Positions 34,691 to 46,889 of a DNA stretch of 64,000 nt are shown here, piece after piece. The translations under genes and the position numbers were made by a program. The notes beneath the pieces are model-generated. The model saw nothing but the letters and a program-made list of their open reading frames with translations. It made no database searches and had not been told where the DNA came from. Positions within the stretch are counted from its first letter, which is position 1; each line of letters opens with the position of its first letter. This stretch comes from Episyrphus balteatus. Taxonomy: Eukaryota; Arthropoda; Insecta; Diptera; Syrphidae. Where the stretch lies: positions 44,384,402 to 44,448,401 of the forward strand of contig NC_079134.1 in NCBI RefSeq assembly GCF_945859705.1, written 5' to 3'.

Positions 34691-36452
34691 TTTTTTTTTT
34701 TTTTGATAAAAATGATTATAACATTTCCCAAATCCTGATAAAAACCCTTTTTCTAAACTGGATTCTACTCCACCTTCTAGTCCACTCACATGACAAAACA
34801 ATCTGTAATCATTGAGGCAAACCAAATAGATACATATTTCGTATCTTCAAAGAAAACAAAAAATTATATCCTCTATGATCTCAGCTCAGGTTTACAACAT
34901 ATTCTCACCTGAAATTGTCTACCATCTGTTAAGGTAGCTTGCTACTATAAGCCTACGCAATAATACAATCAAAGTAAATGTCTATTGTGTAATTCAATTC
35001 AGTCACATATGCCAAATCGTGTTCATTTGGGTTAATTAATTTTCACCGTAATATAATTTAATTTCATAACCTTTCGACTCATTCTTATTCTGATGCCTAT
35101 ACCACCTTTTTTCAATCCTCTTTTTTTCCTTTGTAGTTAAATGAAATGGAAGAAATGAATTGTTTATAGAGGAAACAAAACAAAAAAAAAACCTATACAA
35201 CGTGCCACATTGTTGGCAAAAACCAAATTTCCTACCTCCTTAAAAAAAAAAAAAAACAATTACACCATTCTCCTAAAGCGTACCCACCTACATTATGTCT
35301 ACCCACTTTTATTTCAAAGGCATCACACAGTTATTATAAGCGCGTGAAATTCTTTTGTATCAGGCTGAGGGATAAAAGACGAAAAACACACAAACACATA
35401 CATTTTTTGAAACATGAATTCAGTCAGTTAATTAAAATATCTACTTCAAGGACATGACACATTGTATCCCCTATTATCCTTCTCTACCTTATCCTAGAAG
35501 CAAAATATCAACAATGAGGCAGAAAAAAAATACAAAACAAAACAAAAAAAAAACTCAAGTGTGAGCGGAAGCAATCAAAAATTAATTTCTGTTACACTTT
35601 TACACTCACGCATAGGGTGTATATACCCACACACTGCCTTTTTCACACACAAATATACATTCTCACACGTGCCACACCTAATTGAAATATATAGGTTTTT
35701 ATTTTGAAATTGATTATGCCAAGCATCCAGAACCACTTAAGAGGTTAGAGGAAATTGCTAAGGATAATGGTTTTTTTTTTTTTTTTTCTAAATTTATCGT
35801 CCTTTGTACTTTACCTACGAACATAATAGGTCTTCCTATATAAAAAAAAAAGAGATTGAAAGATAGGTAGAGGTATTTCATGAATTTAATTTACCAATTA
35901 TTTGACTATACTCAAATGTGTGTATGTATGTGTTTTTGACATAATAAAATGTTGTGGTTTTTGAGCAAAATTCCTAAAATATTTTTAAAAGTATTTCTAA
36001 TTTCTATAAGGTTTTAAATGGATAGGTTTTTAAGGAGAAACGAGGGTAGGATGGGAAAATTAACATTTTAATGTATTTTATTTGTTCACCTATATCTACA
36101 ATCAAGTTGTCCTTTCATCTTTATGGAAAAGTTGATATAACTTTTAAGAATTTCATTATTTAGATACAAATTTTGATTGCTAAAAAAGAAAAAAATCAAG
36201 TCCAAAAAAGGGTTCATAAATGCGAAAATTATATAGTTTAAATCTAATTTATAATTTGGAGAGGAACGATAGGGAAGTAAAATGTAAAGTAAACGAAGAC
36301 TTGATAGGTTAATGTTAACATTTTGAAAAAAAAAAACTTTCTTTGCCTTTTGCATTTTTGAAGCGTGTGTGTCACTTAAGTCTTCGTATAATAGATTCAA
36401 TGGATTCCTGACCCGTGTTCCTAAGAAATTCTTCATTAATTGTATGTAGAGG
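34691..36452. other. Gene-free stretch
   Basis: AT-rich and microsatellite-like with no transposon ends recognised. The 116-aa ORF (36086-36436, minus) is low-complexity and has no domain. Confidence 0.4.
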
Positions 36453-37036
36453 AAGTGGGGGCAAGACCGCCCCTTTAGTGTTTAACCGTCCAATAAATGA
36501 AAATGAAAAACATCTTTTAATTGAAACAAAGTGTTTATTCATTAATTTTAATGTTTTTTTGTAGAAAATCTCATCATTAAAAAATAAAAAATACTGAACA
36601 AAAGATAATACGTTTTGAAAAAAACGTCTAACAAAAAATGTTCTTGCCCCCACCCACGTGGGGGCAAGACCGCCCTATCAACTTCTGTTGATAATAAAAC
36701 CGTTTCTATCTTAAACTATGGATTTTTTTTGCAATAATCACAAACTTAAGTTATACCTTTTTTCATCAGTTCCCAACTTTTATTACAAAAAAAGAAAAAG
36801 TTAAAACTTTTAAATATTTCATTTAAAAAGTACAAATTTTTTTTCACTCGAAACATGACGATTTTATGAAAAATCACAAAATTTACTCTAATTTTTCGGG
36901 ATTTCCACCAAACTTGCTCATACTTACAGACTTAGTCGTTCTTACCAGAAGCCATTTATTTTATACTGAAAGTTCTGCCAATTTAGTTTTTTTTTTTTTC
37001 AAATAACATAGTAGAAAAACGGTCTTGCCCCCACTT
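36453..37036. mobile_element. MITE-like element(s) with AAGTGGGGGCAAGACCG ends and an internal end pair
   Basis: The left end 36453-36469 is the exact reverse complement of the right end 37020-37036. In addition, an inward-facing pair sits in the interior: TTCTTGCCCCCAC at 36641-36653 and GTGGGGGCAAGACCG at 36658-36672, four bases apart. The arrangement is either two abutting elements (about 200 and 380 bp) or one element with duplicated ends. No transposase ORF. TSD not clear; TA on both outer sides is possible. Confidence 0.7.
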
Positions 37037-37425
37037 CTCTTATATGACCTTGGGGCAAAAAATCCTTAAAACGTTTCAGAGACATCTATTAACGAATGCT
37101 TGCTGCTTCCTTGTAACAGTTGATTACTTACTTTCGAAGTATTGGTTAAAAAACTATTTCTCCAAATATTGGACAACATTCCCAACGCAGCTTTTGACTT
37201 CCCGATTTGTCTGTTGATGTCTTGATTTGTTCCGCTTTTGGTAGAGGCAATACTTCCAAGATATTGGAAACTCTATTCCAACAAAAAAACTGCGCTCCAA
37301 TGCAGAAATCTGCCTATTAACCTTGAATGTAACTTCCAGATGTTTTTAAGTATTATTTAAGCAACTGCAGTTTTTGCTCTTCGTAGTTCTCCCTTGCTTG
37401 ACAATAATTCCTCCTTTGCGCTCTG
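37037..37425. other. No feature seen
   Basis: AT-rich with moderately complex sequence; no domain-bearing ORF. Confidence 0.35.
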
Positions 37426-38026
37426 CAGGAAATCAAGTGAGACTTCAAAAGAAAGGTCTATTGTCTATTCTTAACTGAAAAGGAAAACCAAAAGTTTTTA
37501 AGAGGTTGGGTTCCTAAGAAGATACTTCTAACCAAGAATGTTTTTTTTTTTCCTACATTCCGAAGCCTTATCTTTTGACCAAAGTCTCGAAATTGGTTTT
37601 CAATTAAAGATATGAGTTCATATTCAACTGGCCTATGGATTAAGTTAAGAAAATTAAAAATTTATTTTTTTGGATTTTCAACAAAAAATCAAAGTACCCC
37701 TTTTTGGAAAAAAAATGCATTTTTAAAAATTCATCGAATGAGACATCAAAAGAAAGGTTATCTTAAGCCCGATTCATAACTGAAAACCAAAAGTTTCTCT
37801 GAGGTCTGGTTGCTGAGTTATTTGCAATCAAACATCACTTTTTCCTTACATTCCGAAACGAATATCTTTTGACCAAAGTTTCGAAACAAGTTTTTGTTTA
37901 CAGATATGAGTTCACATTAAACAGGCACATGCATTTAGTTGAACAAATTACAAATTTATTTCTTTTTCAAATTTTCGAAAAAAAATTTCATTGTTAAAAA
38001 TTTCCTCCAAATTCATTGAGTGAGGT

Positions 38027-38034
38027 AGCAAAAG
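38027..38034. repeat. Left 8-bp target duplication (AGCAAAAG) of the hAT element
   Basis: It differs from the right copy ATCAAAAG (39787-39794) at one base. In the repeat's other unit, CATCAAAAGAAAGG is the uninterrupted form. Confidence 0.75.
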
Positions 38035-39786
38035 CAACGGCGTATACAAGGGGGGGGTCACGGGGTCATGACCCCCCCCAAGAAGTCAAATCTTAAACAA
38101 CAATTATACTTAATTAAGATGATTTTTAAAATGTTTAAGTTTTAGAACATGAACGAAAATGAAAAGTGAAAAAATTTTTTTGGTGTCAACGAACTATTTT
38201 ACCATATTATTTTGAAGATGCGGTCATATTTTTAGTGAGCAGCTCTTAACCAACAAACAAAATAACGGCCGTTTCTATAAAGCAATCTTAAAAGTTGTTC
38301 AATTTTAAACGTATCCTTAACACGTTGACCACCATGTGACCAACCGGTGCCGATGGGTCACGCAAAATTTTCCCAGGAGGTCACAGTCAGTTCATTTTTA
38401 AATGGATGTTTTTTCATGTGGCGATTAATGTTTTTCTTCTTTGGCACCTAGAAAAAAATACGTTCTTGATAGTGCAAAAGAAAAAATATTATGTGTCGAA
38501 TTCTCAATAATAACGTTCTGCAGTCGACTTGCAGTCGTTACTTTTTCCTTAAATGAATTCCAATGAAAAAAAAATTCGCTACTTTTTCCCGAAAAATCGG
38601 TCCTTTTAAATCGAGACGTATTTACACACATTTTCACAAACACTACAATTTTGTCAAATACAAAACGTCAAACCAAAATAAAATTTTGTAAAGAAATGAA
38701 GAACCAGAGCCAATTTTTGTTTATTTGTGAAATATAAATCATTTTTAGTGAACAAAACAAACAAATGTTACGTTGTTTTGTTCCTACTATGAAGTTTTGT
38801 ATATTTTTTTGTTTTTCATCGGTCACTTGGACACAAATACATTCACAAAAAGAAATCGCTCCCTTATTAAATTATCTAAAAAGCCAAGAATTTGTGAATT
38901 TTGTTTGCTTATAAAATATAATAGTATTTTTTACTTTATCTTTTGAAACAACTATCGATTTGTCAATCATCAATGCTAAACCGATTATAGGTAAGAATTT
39001 AAGTAACCTTGTCTACAGCCAAATTAAATACATATTTCCAGCAAGCTTAGAATATTAAAATTAACATTTAAGAACCAATTTAAGAAAATTTAATAAATAT
39101 AACTGAATGTGTGTTATTTTGTAACCCGATGGCTGACGAAATCAGACCCATATTTTGTAAAATCCTTAATAAGTAGGTTATATAAAGCATTTTGTTCAAA
39201 ATAATATTACCGTTTAAAATTACCAAAATTTCTATAGGTACCTTTAAACTAGCATTATGTTTTACGCCAAAGATAGTTTTTTAAATCGGAAATTATCCTA
39301 AACGTGGGTCGGTCGTAGTTGGGTGTTATGCAAACTGGATTGAATTTTAATATATTATAAAAAATGTTATCCCCCTAGTCTAATAAAATTTGCATAAGAT
39401 TTTAAAAAAATATTTTTTTTCGAAATGCTTTTTTTTTAACTTTGTGATTCGTTTGCCTTAGGAAAACTTTCGCCTAAAAAGAAGATTTTCATAGTATGTA
39501 TCTTTAAAAATGATTTTGGGCTAGCGGAAAATCGAAGAACCTATACAGTTTAATTTTTAGAACAGGATGGTCTAAGCAATTGGGCTCAAGGCTAAGGCTA
39601 AACTAAAGCAAAACGAATCACATACCTTTCTTTGTTTAGTAATTCTCCGATACTGTTCGGTTCAAAATGTGAAACGAACAAATTTAAATATTTGTAATTT
39701 AACTAGCACATTTTCAAGTCTATACTTTTGTAAAAAAAAATTTCAGCGCGACCCCCCCCCAAGAAGTAAACCTGTATACGCCCTTG
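38035..39786. mobile_element. Non-autonomous hAT element, 1752 bp
   Basis: The ends are CAACGGCGTATACAAGG and, read inward from the right, CAAGGGCGTATACAGG. Both sides continue with a G-run/C-run then GAAGT-type sequence (CCCCCCAAGAAGT in both arms). The 8-bp flanking duplication (one mismatch) and the CA.GGCG start fit the hAT superfamily. The insertion splits a unit of a local tandem repeat, so the empty site can be read from the neighbouring unit. No hAT transposase motif; the longest internal ORF is a 72-aa minus-strand frame with no domain. A motif near 38330-38380 (CACGTTGACCACCATGTGACC) is compositionally unlike the rest and may be older cargo. Confidence 0.8.
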
Positions 39787-39794
39787 ATCAAAAG
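39787..39794. repeat. Right 8-bp target duplication (ATCAAAAG) of the hAT element
   Basis: It pairs with 38027-38034, 7 of 8 bases identical. Confidence 0.75.
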
Positions 39795-39950
39795 AAACGT
39801 ATCTTCAAGCTTTATTCATATCTGAAAACTAAAAGTTTCTTGGAAATTTCGTTCCTGAGATATTTTTTTTCGTACATTCCGAAGCGGATATCTTTTTTTT
39901 GGGGCAAAAAGTTGATATTTTTACACTTTTCCTTGTCACGTCACAAACCA

Positions 39951-41995
39951 CAGTGAACCTAGTTTAGGTTCATGCAGTAAGTAGATTCCAACGCCGAGCG
40001 CTTGCAGGTGACTTTCCGTAGTAGAATAGAACAATAGCTATTACGTGTTGGCGACTTATACTTTTCCGACCTCAACCATTACGTCTTACTTATCCATTAG
40101 TTGCATTGCTGGCCTAAACTTGGTTTTAGGCAATTAACAACTATCTGATCAAGTACGACGAAGCCTCTTAAACCAATTTTTTTTTTCAAGTTAATTTACG
40201 GATCAATATTTTAAATTTTTAAAAGCAACTTACAACACACAACCCGTTAATCCATCTGCAGACTATTTTTTTTTTTTGTCCAACACAACTGACTAACATC
40301 ATCTGGCAAAGACATTTTCACTTGTTTAAAGTTTATTTATTAAACTTTTATTAAAACTACTCTTTAACTCTTTCCACAAATAAACAAAAAAAAGGGGAAC
40401 AATTTCCATCAAAAGATAAATGATAACTTATTTTCTGAATATGACAGCAGCTCTCTTAAACCACTTGTTGAATAAAAAAAGGATTCCAAAGATATTTCTA
40501 TTTATAAAACTGTTGTAGGAATTAACTATATTTAAAATTAATGATAAATTCTATAGAAAACAAAGTTTCAATAAACAAAAATTTTCAAATTAGTTTTTCA
40601 AAGAATTAAAGAGATACTTTTTGAAATCGAGAATGAATAATTAAAAGAAACAAAAACATAAGAAAAATAAATTAGCAAGAAAAAAAAAACTATTAAATAT
40701 CCTTCGAATATAATAATAATTAATCAAAAATAAATCTTACTTGCTTGTTGAGTTTAAAATTTGCTCGTGATTTTGACATTTATTGTTGAGTCTTTGTTTT
40801 TGGTTATACATACACCTAAAGCATTATATCTCAACCACATCGTTAATTATAATAATGAAAGAATAAAAAAAAAAAAATAGAAAGAAAGGAAAATAAGAAG
40901 GAGTTTCTTCTTATAGCAGCAAGTCCTTACTATAATACCATAGATTGCAATTCATCTCCGTCCAAGGGATTTAAGTGTTTGTTTTTTTTCTCTTAGATCT
41001 TTTTCTTAGAATTTTTTATCATTTTCTTTATTTTTAAATATCTTCTTTTTTAATGCAAGGGCGGTCAGTTTTTTATTCATTATCCACAAGAAATATAGAA
41101 AAAAGGAGTATCCTGACAGCTAAGCGAAAATTCAAAGATTTAAGAACTTCAACGCTGATTTAAGAGGTTTTTGTATAAACTAAGAATCATTTGTTAGCCT
41201 TTTTTCAACGAATCGATGACAAAAACAAATCCTTTTTTTTTTTTGATTTATAAGGAGATGTTAAAGCTTAAAAAAGTAGTTCCAATTAAACACAAAACGA
41301 AAATATCGGTCCTTATCTAAGCGGACTTTAAGGACTTTTTGAATAATTTTATAGGCAATAAGTGATTCAATTTTATGTGACACCACAATAACCTTAGAAT
41401 TTTAACGTACTCAGTAAATCAAATCAAAATCAAACCTATAACAAGCGGATAAGTAAGGGCCTTCGAACGATACCTCATTTCGTAAAATATAATAGGTAGT
41501 TTAGAAGTTATGAGGGAACAGATGAACATACGTAGTATCTAACCGTCCTTTTTGGTACGCCAAATCCGGTTCTGATTACAATTATTGTTAAAGCTGAATC
41601 TGAAGCTTTGCAATATTCTTTCTGTGTTTTATTACGAAGTCTTGGATGATCCTTTATAAATTTCATATTATTTTCCGATTTACAGAAGACACCACTGGAA
41701 AGTAGTGAAAATCCGATGCTAAATTAATAAATTACACAGGTACATTTATGTAACATGTCGTGTTTTAATGTCAAAATCAGATGCAAATTTTAATTTTTTC
41801 TGTGGTTTTCTGTGGCATACAATTCACATTCACTTAATTCATTAAAATTCATGTGAGGATTCCATTTTGAAACATAAAAAAAAAAAAAACAAGTTGAATT
41901 CTGAATTGTGAAGTGTTTTATTCAAAGAAAGGTCCTTTAGAACACACACATATTTATATTTTAGATCTTTAAGTCCTTGTCCAAATCACATATCC
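39951..41995. other. Gene-free stretch
   Basis: AT-rich. The small remnant at about 41455-41540 (GATACCTCATTTCG then AGAAGTTATGAGGGAACAG) is shared with 350-435 and 29465-29550. Confidence 0.4.
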
Positions 41996-42003
41996 CAAAG
42001 AAA
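41996..42003. repeat. Left 8-bp target duplication (CAAAGAAA)
   Basis: Exact match to 42781-42788, abutting TAGTGATGGGTA. Confidence 0.92.
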
Positions 42004-42780
42004 TAGTGATGGGTAGGACACGAATTTAAAATGAGTTTGTATGAGGTACTCATTTTTCGAAATGAGGTGGTACTTTGTCCCACCTCAAATGTCCCATGGG
42101 ACAAACCAATTTTAGTGGAAAATTTCAATTACAAAAAAAAAAAAAAAATAATAACACTAGCAAACCTCCTTCAATTTACAACTCTTTCTTATTCTTCTTT
42201 TTCTTTTTTTCTTTCTTATCTTTTTTTTTCTTTCTTTTATTTCTTTTCTTTCCTTTCTTTCTTTTCATTCTTCTCTTTTTCATATTTTTATTATTGGTTT
42301 CATTTTAGTACATTGTCGTATGTCCTCCTCGTTTTCTTTCTTAAAAAAAAAACAAACGTCACGTCCTCCTCCTCATTACTTCTAATTTTCTCCCCTCAAA
42401 ATACGTACCTACTTCAAATGTCCCATAACACAAAACCTCATACATTTATTTATTTTTCATTTTAAAACATTGGTACTCTTTACTCTTCATGCATTTCTTC
42501 ATACATATACATTATGTACACACATTTCGTGGTGCGGTACATTCATGATTTTCCTTTTTCTCATACACTCAATTTCATTCCTCATCTGCTCATCATCATG
42601 AGAAGAGACAGAGAGAAATACGAATAAGTTTTTTTCTGGAGACGAAAGAGTAAAGAGATATTTTTTTTGTTTTTGTGGTGAGGTGTGAGGTAATACATTT
42701 TTTTGCTTTGGGGTGATGGGACATTTCAGAGTGGTGTATGGGACATTTGTATTGCCTCATGTATGAGGTACCCATCACTA
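42004..42780. mobile_element. Non-autonomous hAT element, 777 bp, with subterminal repeats
   Basis: The ends are perfect 12-bp inverted repeats, TAGTGATGGGTA / TACCCATCACTA. The flanks are exact 8-bp duplications CAAAGAAA (41996-42003 and 42781-42788), diagnostic for hAT. Subterminal ATGAGGTAC and ATGGGACATTT-type motifs recur in both arms (42070-42110, 42415-42425, 42715-42750), as expected for transposase binding sites. The interior is a long pyrimidine tract. The 144-aa and 77-aa Phe/Ser-rich ORFs inside are translations of that tract, not genes. The intact duplication suggests a young insertion. Confidence 0.92.
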
Positions 42781-42788
42781 CAAAGAAA
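42781..42788. repeat. Right 8-bp target duplication (CAAAGAAA)
   Basis: Exact match to 41996-42003, abutting TACCCATCACTA. Confidence 0.92.
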
Positions 42789-43860
42789 TGTCAAAAACTT
42801 TTTTAAGTTCATAAATAATCTGAGTGTGGTATTTCTTCTAGCAAATAAACTTGACATCTTAAAGTTAAAGGAAAGGACTTAGATTTAACCCAATCCAATT
42901 CTTACTTATTTATTTCAACAACATTTCAAGTCCATCACACTGATACATACTTGGATGGGTCTATCAAAACTTCTTCACGAATATCCTCCATAAAATTCAA
43001 TGCACAACATGTTGGTTTTTGATAAACTTTCCAAAAGACATGCGAAAAATGAATATCCTTTTTTTTATATCTATATACGAGTATGTAGGCTTTATTCAAA
43101 ATAAATATCGTCATTCTGAACAGGGATAAAACGATGCTACTACTAATATGTTCGTTTGTTCTGGATGGGAGGCTAAATATGTTGGTAGATTTAACATTTT
43201 TTGTATTCAAACTATACAAAAATAAACATCCAGTCACATGAAGAAAAACAAACAGAAATCGCATCAGTGTCGGATTATCTAAGAGACAAATTGGGCTAGA
43301 AAGTTAGTAGAAAGTTTTCAGGGCCAGGGTCGAAATTGAAGATTTTATTGGTTAGCGATCTTGATTTTTGAAGGACATTAGCTGTACTAGTGTATGCTGA
43401 TAAAGTTCTCATCTTCAAGGTTTTAACATAGCGATTTTACTAGTCTTTGTTGATATTTTTTTTTATTTTTTAGACTTTTAAGTTGGTAACTACTTTTTCA
43501 ACAATCAATTGCTCTGAAGTCCGGTACAAAAACGAACCAATTTTTTTCAGCTATGTCGAAAACTTTTTCAGTTTAAATCAAGTATCTACCTACTCACCAG
43601 CCGTGTTATTTTTGTTTCGTTCAATTGAACATCACTTTTAAATACGAATTTTTTATTTTATCGAAATTTTTAGACTATAATGTCAGTTATTTTCCCAGAT
43701 CTGTACTCAATGAAGGGCAGACAAATGTCCATGAAAAATGCTTCAGGTTATTTAACAGTAAGTGATTTTGATCGTGATTTATGGTTCCTAAAATAATGTC
43801 TAATACTATTTTGTACATCGACTATACTATATTCTACTATTTAAAGCTTTATTTTGCTTA
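42789..43860. other. No gene seen
   Basis: A 109-aa minus-strand ORF (42935-43264) has no recognisable domain. The stretch is otherwise AT-rich. Confidence 0.35.
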
Positions 43861-43865
43861 AACTT

Positions 43866-44030
43866 GTGAATATCACTCGTAACTATAAAGTATCAAATCG
43901 AATTCTCACTAGTAAACTGCGCAGTTAGACACTCATGAATATCAGTCAACCATTAAATCACAACCCAGTACGAAGATACTGGTGAATATCAGTCGTAACT
44001 ATTAAATCGCAACCAAGTACTCACTAGGAA
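43866..44030 (+). repeat. Three degenerate short tandem units (TGAATATCAGTCGTAAC theme)
   Basis: TGAATATCA starts at about 43867, 43936 and 43983. Each is followed by 'gt(c/a)..aac.attaaatc..aacc.agtac', so the spacing is uneven (69 and 47 bp). It lies immediately before family B copy 2. Confidence 0.65.
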
Positions 44031-44697
44031 ATCCTCCTTTAAATAAAACTATACTTTTCTAAAGGATTTTTGTATGCTGATTCCGAATCCGCAGTCAGAA
44101 CTGACCTAGCACGTCACGTTTTTTAGATATTACCGTTAGAAAATCTCAAAAACCCATTTTTTTTTTGCTGTTTTCGAAGAAACATTTTGGCATAATGTAA
44201 TCTTTTTCAATTAGGTAACGGTTTACGGTTTATGAAAGAACTTATTTTTTTCTTTCAAATTCAGTTTTAATCTTCTCAATATCTCTTTTCTTCTCCGAGA
44301 TATCTTAATTTAAGTAAGTTTAGTATTTTTGGCATATCTTACCATAAAGAAACTGATCTCTAAAAATTAATATATCTTTCTCCCTAGAACAAAAGTATAC
44401 TTTTCAAATGGACTAAAGTGTGTTGATTTTGAATCCGAACTCAAAAAATTTCAGTCAGCTCTGGTTTTTGAGATATAGTAGTTTTTTTTTTTTGAGATTT
44501 AAAAAAAAAAAAAAAAACTTGATTTTGTGATACTTAATGCGAATATCTCAAAATCATTAATGTAAAAGGACATATTTGGTGTGAATCGATAGGTTATATT
44601 ATGAGAAATAAGTCCTCCAAATTTGAGGTCATTGTGACAAATAGTTTTAATTTTATACAAGTTTAAATTAATCTAAAAGGATGATTTTTTAGAAACT

Positions 44698-44700
44698 ACT
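44698..44700. repeat. Left 3-bp target duplication (ACT)
   Basis: Defined by comparison with the empty family B site at about 2929-2942: AGAAACTACT before the element, ACTCACATTT after it. Confidence 0.6.
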
Positions 44701-45516
44701 TAGTGGAGTCAAATTAGCTTTATACCTCGGAATCCAGGGAAAGTCGCATTCGAACTTTTTCAGAAGGTCATTTTTATGTTATATAACTTTGCGTCTACTA
44801 AAGATATCTTTTTGTTTGAAACGCCATTTTAAAGCTTAAGAATAGTAATTTTTGAATATATATTAAAAAATTACGTAATAATTATCCCTGAATTAAAAAT
44901 AATTTTTGAAAAACTGGTAATTTTGCTGATTTCTCATGGCTCCAGAACCTTGGCTATTATATGTAGGAAGCTTATACTTACCAAATATTAAATATAGATA
45001 TTTTTCAACAAATTACATCTAAAATGAACTCGATGGCTGTACTCCTTATGCAAAAATTTTAAGTTCAGGGATAATTATTACGTAATTTTTTAATAAATAT
45101 TCAAAAATTACTATTCTTAAGCTTTAAAATGGCGTTTCAAACAAAAAGATATCTTTAGTAGACGCAAAGTTATAATAACATAAAAATGACCTTCTGAAAA
45201 AGTTCGAATGCGGGTAGCGGGGAAACCACGAAACTTAAAATTAAATCATCATGGATTTGCTTCCTTACAGTCCTAGAGAACATCCCTACAAAGTTTAATC
45301 AAAATCTAAAATGAGACAGCAATTCCGATTAACGCTTGCATACGGAATGACAGTTAACGGTCCATAAAAACTGTTGTAATCGAGAGCGGTGAAATTTTTT
45401 TTTTAACTTTCTTATTTGACCCTTTTATAAAGCAGTCCTATACTCGTTTTTCAGATGCATCGACTTTCCCTGGATTCCGAGATTTTACAAATTTTATGCC
45501 TAATTTGACTCGACTA
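44701..45516. mobile_element. Foldback DNA transposon nested in family B
   Basis: The left end TAGTGGAGTCAAATTAG and the right end (inward) TAGTCGAGTCAAATTAG are inverted repeats. Inside, TCGGAATCCAGGGAAAGTCG occurs in both arms. A second, longer pair of arms (about 44737-44902 and 45056-45215, for example AGATATCTTTTTGTTTGAAA) makes most of the element self-complementary. The central and right-hand unpaired part is about 150 and 260 bp. The boundary is supported by the uninterrupted family B copy at 2.9 kb. A 3-bp duplication (ACT) is inferred; the superfamily is not assigned. No ORF of note. Confidence 0.82.
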
Positions 45517-45519
45517 ACT
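45517..45519. repeat. Right 3-bp target duplication (ACT)
   Basis: It follows GACTCGACTA and pairs with 44698-44700. Confidence 0.6.
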
Positions 45520-46846
45520 CACATTTTTCAAAAATCATTTTTACAAAAATGGTACCTGATAGAATTTTTCTGATACCAGATTTAGATTCAGGAAAGTCTA
45601 ATCTTTTATAATATCAAAAACTTATTTCAAGGAGAAAAAAAAGTTAAATTTTGCAGACCAGTGCTATTTATAGAAGATGAATTTCAGTTAGTATTTACTT
45701 CGACTTTTTTTGTTTTAAGGCTATAATGAATAGCAAAATAACAATAATAACCATAATGAAAAAAAAAACTTTTCAAAAATGGTTCTAACAATTTTGTCTA
45801 AAAATTTTATTTTTTTATTACCTAACATCGTACTTTTGAAACAAAAAAATTTCCTTTAAACCGTTTTCTTTTTATCTGGTTTTCTCGTAAGCCACTTGAC
45901 CGATTTTAATGATTTTTTGATAACAAAACGTTTTAGCACCTTTTAGGTTAAAACAGAACAAAGATTTCAAAAAATATAAAAATAAAACCCAAATTTAGGT
46001 TTTTGAAAATATTTTTTTTTGAAAACGGACCAATACAATTTTTTGAAACTTTGTTTTTCTTTTCGATTTGTATTTTGTCTTTCAAGGTATTAAACTTTTT
46101 TTTATTCAAATACAATATTCAAACAATTTTTACAATAAGAGCAAGTACCTACTTGAAACCACCCGTGTATTTTGTTATTGTGATAGTAAGATGTGAATTA
46201 TAAGACTAGAAACAGTATTTCTCCATTTTCTTGTGGACTTATTGTTCTTTGTATTTTGTGAAACTCCAAAACCTGTCCTGTGAAGTTGAAGAACTTTAGT
46301 AGGTCAGTACAAGTTTTGGAAAAAGTTTTTGTGAAGTTAACCATGTGATTATATTCGGGGCACATACGGTATACATAAGTAAAAACCAATTAAAATAACC
46401 GAGCTGGTAAAAAACAAAACACAGTGTGAATTGTAAGAAAATACAAAAGAGCTTCTAAACACTTTTGTGATACGGACTTTTTAATAGAAGGTTACCAAGA
46501 TTTTGAAAAAAATTTCAAATTACAAATTTCAGGCCCTGATGACCTTTATTCTTATCAAAATTTGCTCCTGAACAAAAAGCAACAACACAACAAAAATATT
46601 ATACGAACCAAAAGCGAAGGAAATTTATTTAATATTCCGCAAAATTGCATCGCAAGTTAAACACAATTTGTCACAGATGTTTATTCCTCAATGCGCAAAC
46701 ATGCAGGATTTTCAAAATAGGATTTTCCTCAACACCATCAACTTTACTTTTTCTTCTTCTTGTTATTTTTCTTCCATGCATATTATACACAGTAGGTACC
46801 TAAACCTAGTAGTATAGTGTGCTTCCTTCTAATCTTCAAGGATAAT

Positions 46847-46889
46847 TTTTTTTTGTTTTGTTTTGTTTTGTTTTGTTTTGTTTGTTTGT
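46847..46889. repeat. (TTTTG)n microsatellite
   Basis: At least five TTTTG units. Confidence 0.9.

Larger units (their letters stand above)
37426..39950 (+). repeat. 294-bp tandem repeat, interrupted by a hAT element
   Basis: Units share 'attc.gag(t/g)..a.caaaagaaagg', 'aactgaaa..ccaaaagttt', 'cattccgaa.c..tatcttttgaccaaagt(c/t)tcgaaa' and 'agatatgagttca'. The TCTTTTGACC motif lies at 37571 and 37865, a 294-bp period. The third unit is split by the element at 38035-39786 and resumes at 39787 with AAAAGAAACGTATCTTCAAG. Confidence 0.75.
44034..45665 (+). repeat. Dispersed repeat family B, copy 2 (interrupted)
   Basis: It matches 1898-3075 in the same order (CTTTAAATAAAACTATAC at the left, the CTCCGAGATAT block, ACATATTTGGTGT near 44570, AAAAATGGTACCTGATAGAA near 45543). 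It lacks the 2621-2790 segment of copy 1 and carries an 816-bp insertion at 44701. Confidence 0.8.

Noticed and set aside
36086..36653. 116-aa and 93-aa minus-strand ORFs
   Set aside because: Low-complexity Phe/Asn/Lys-rich; the second overlaps the GTGGGGGCAAGACCG element.
42031..42465. Largest ORF (144 aa, + strand)
   Set aside because: It is the pyrimidine-rich core of the 777-bp hAT element translated as Phe/Ser/Leu runs; no domain, and it crosses the element's structural parts.
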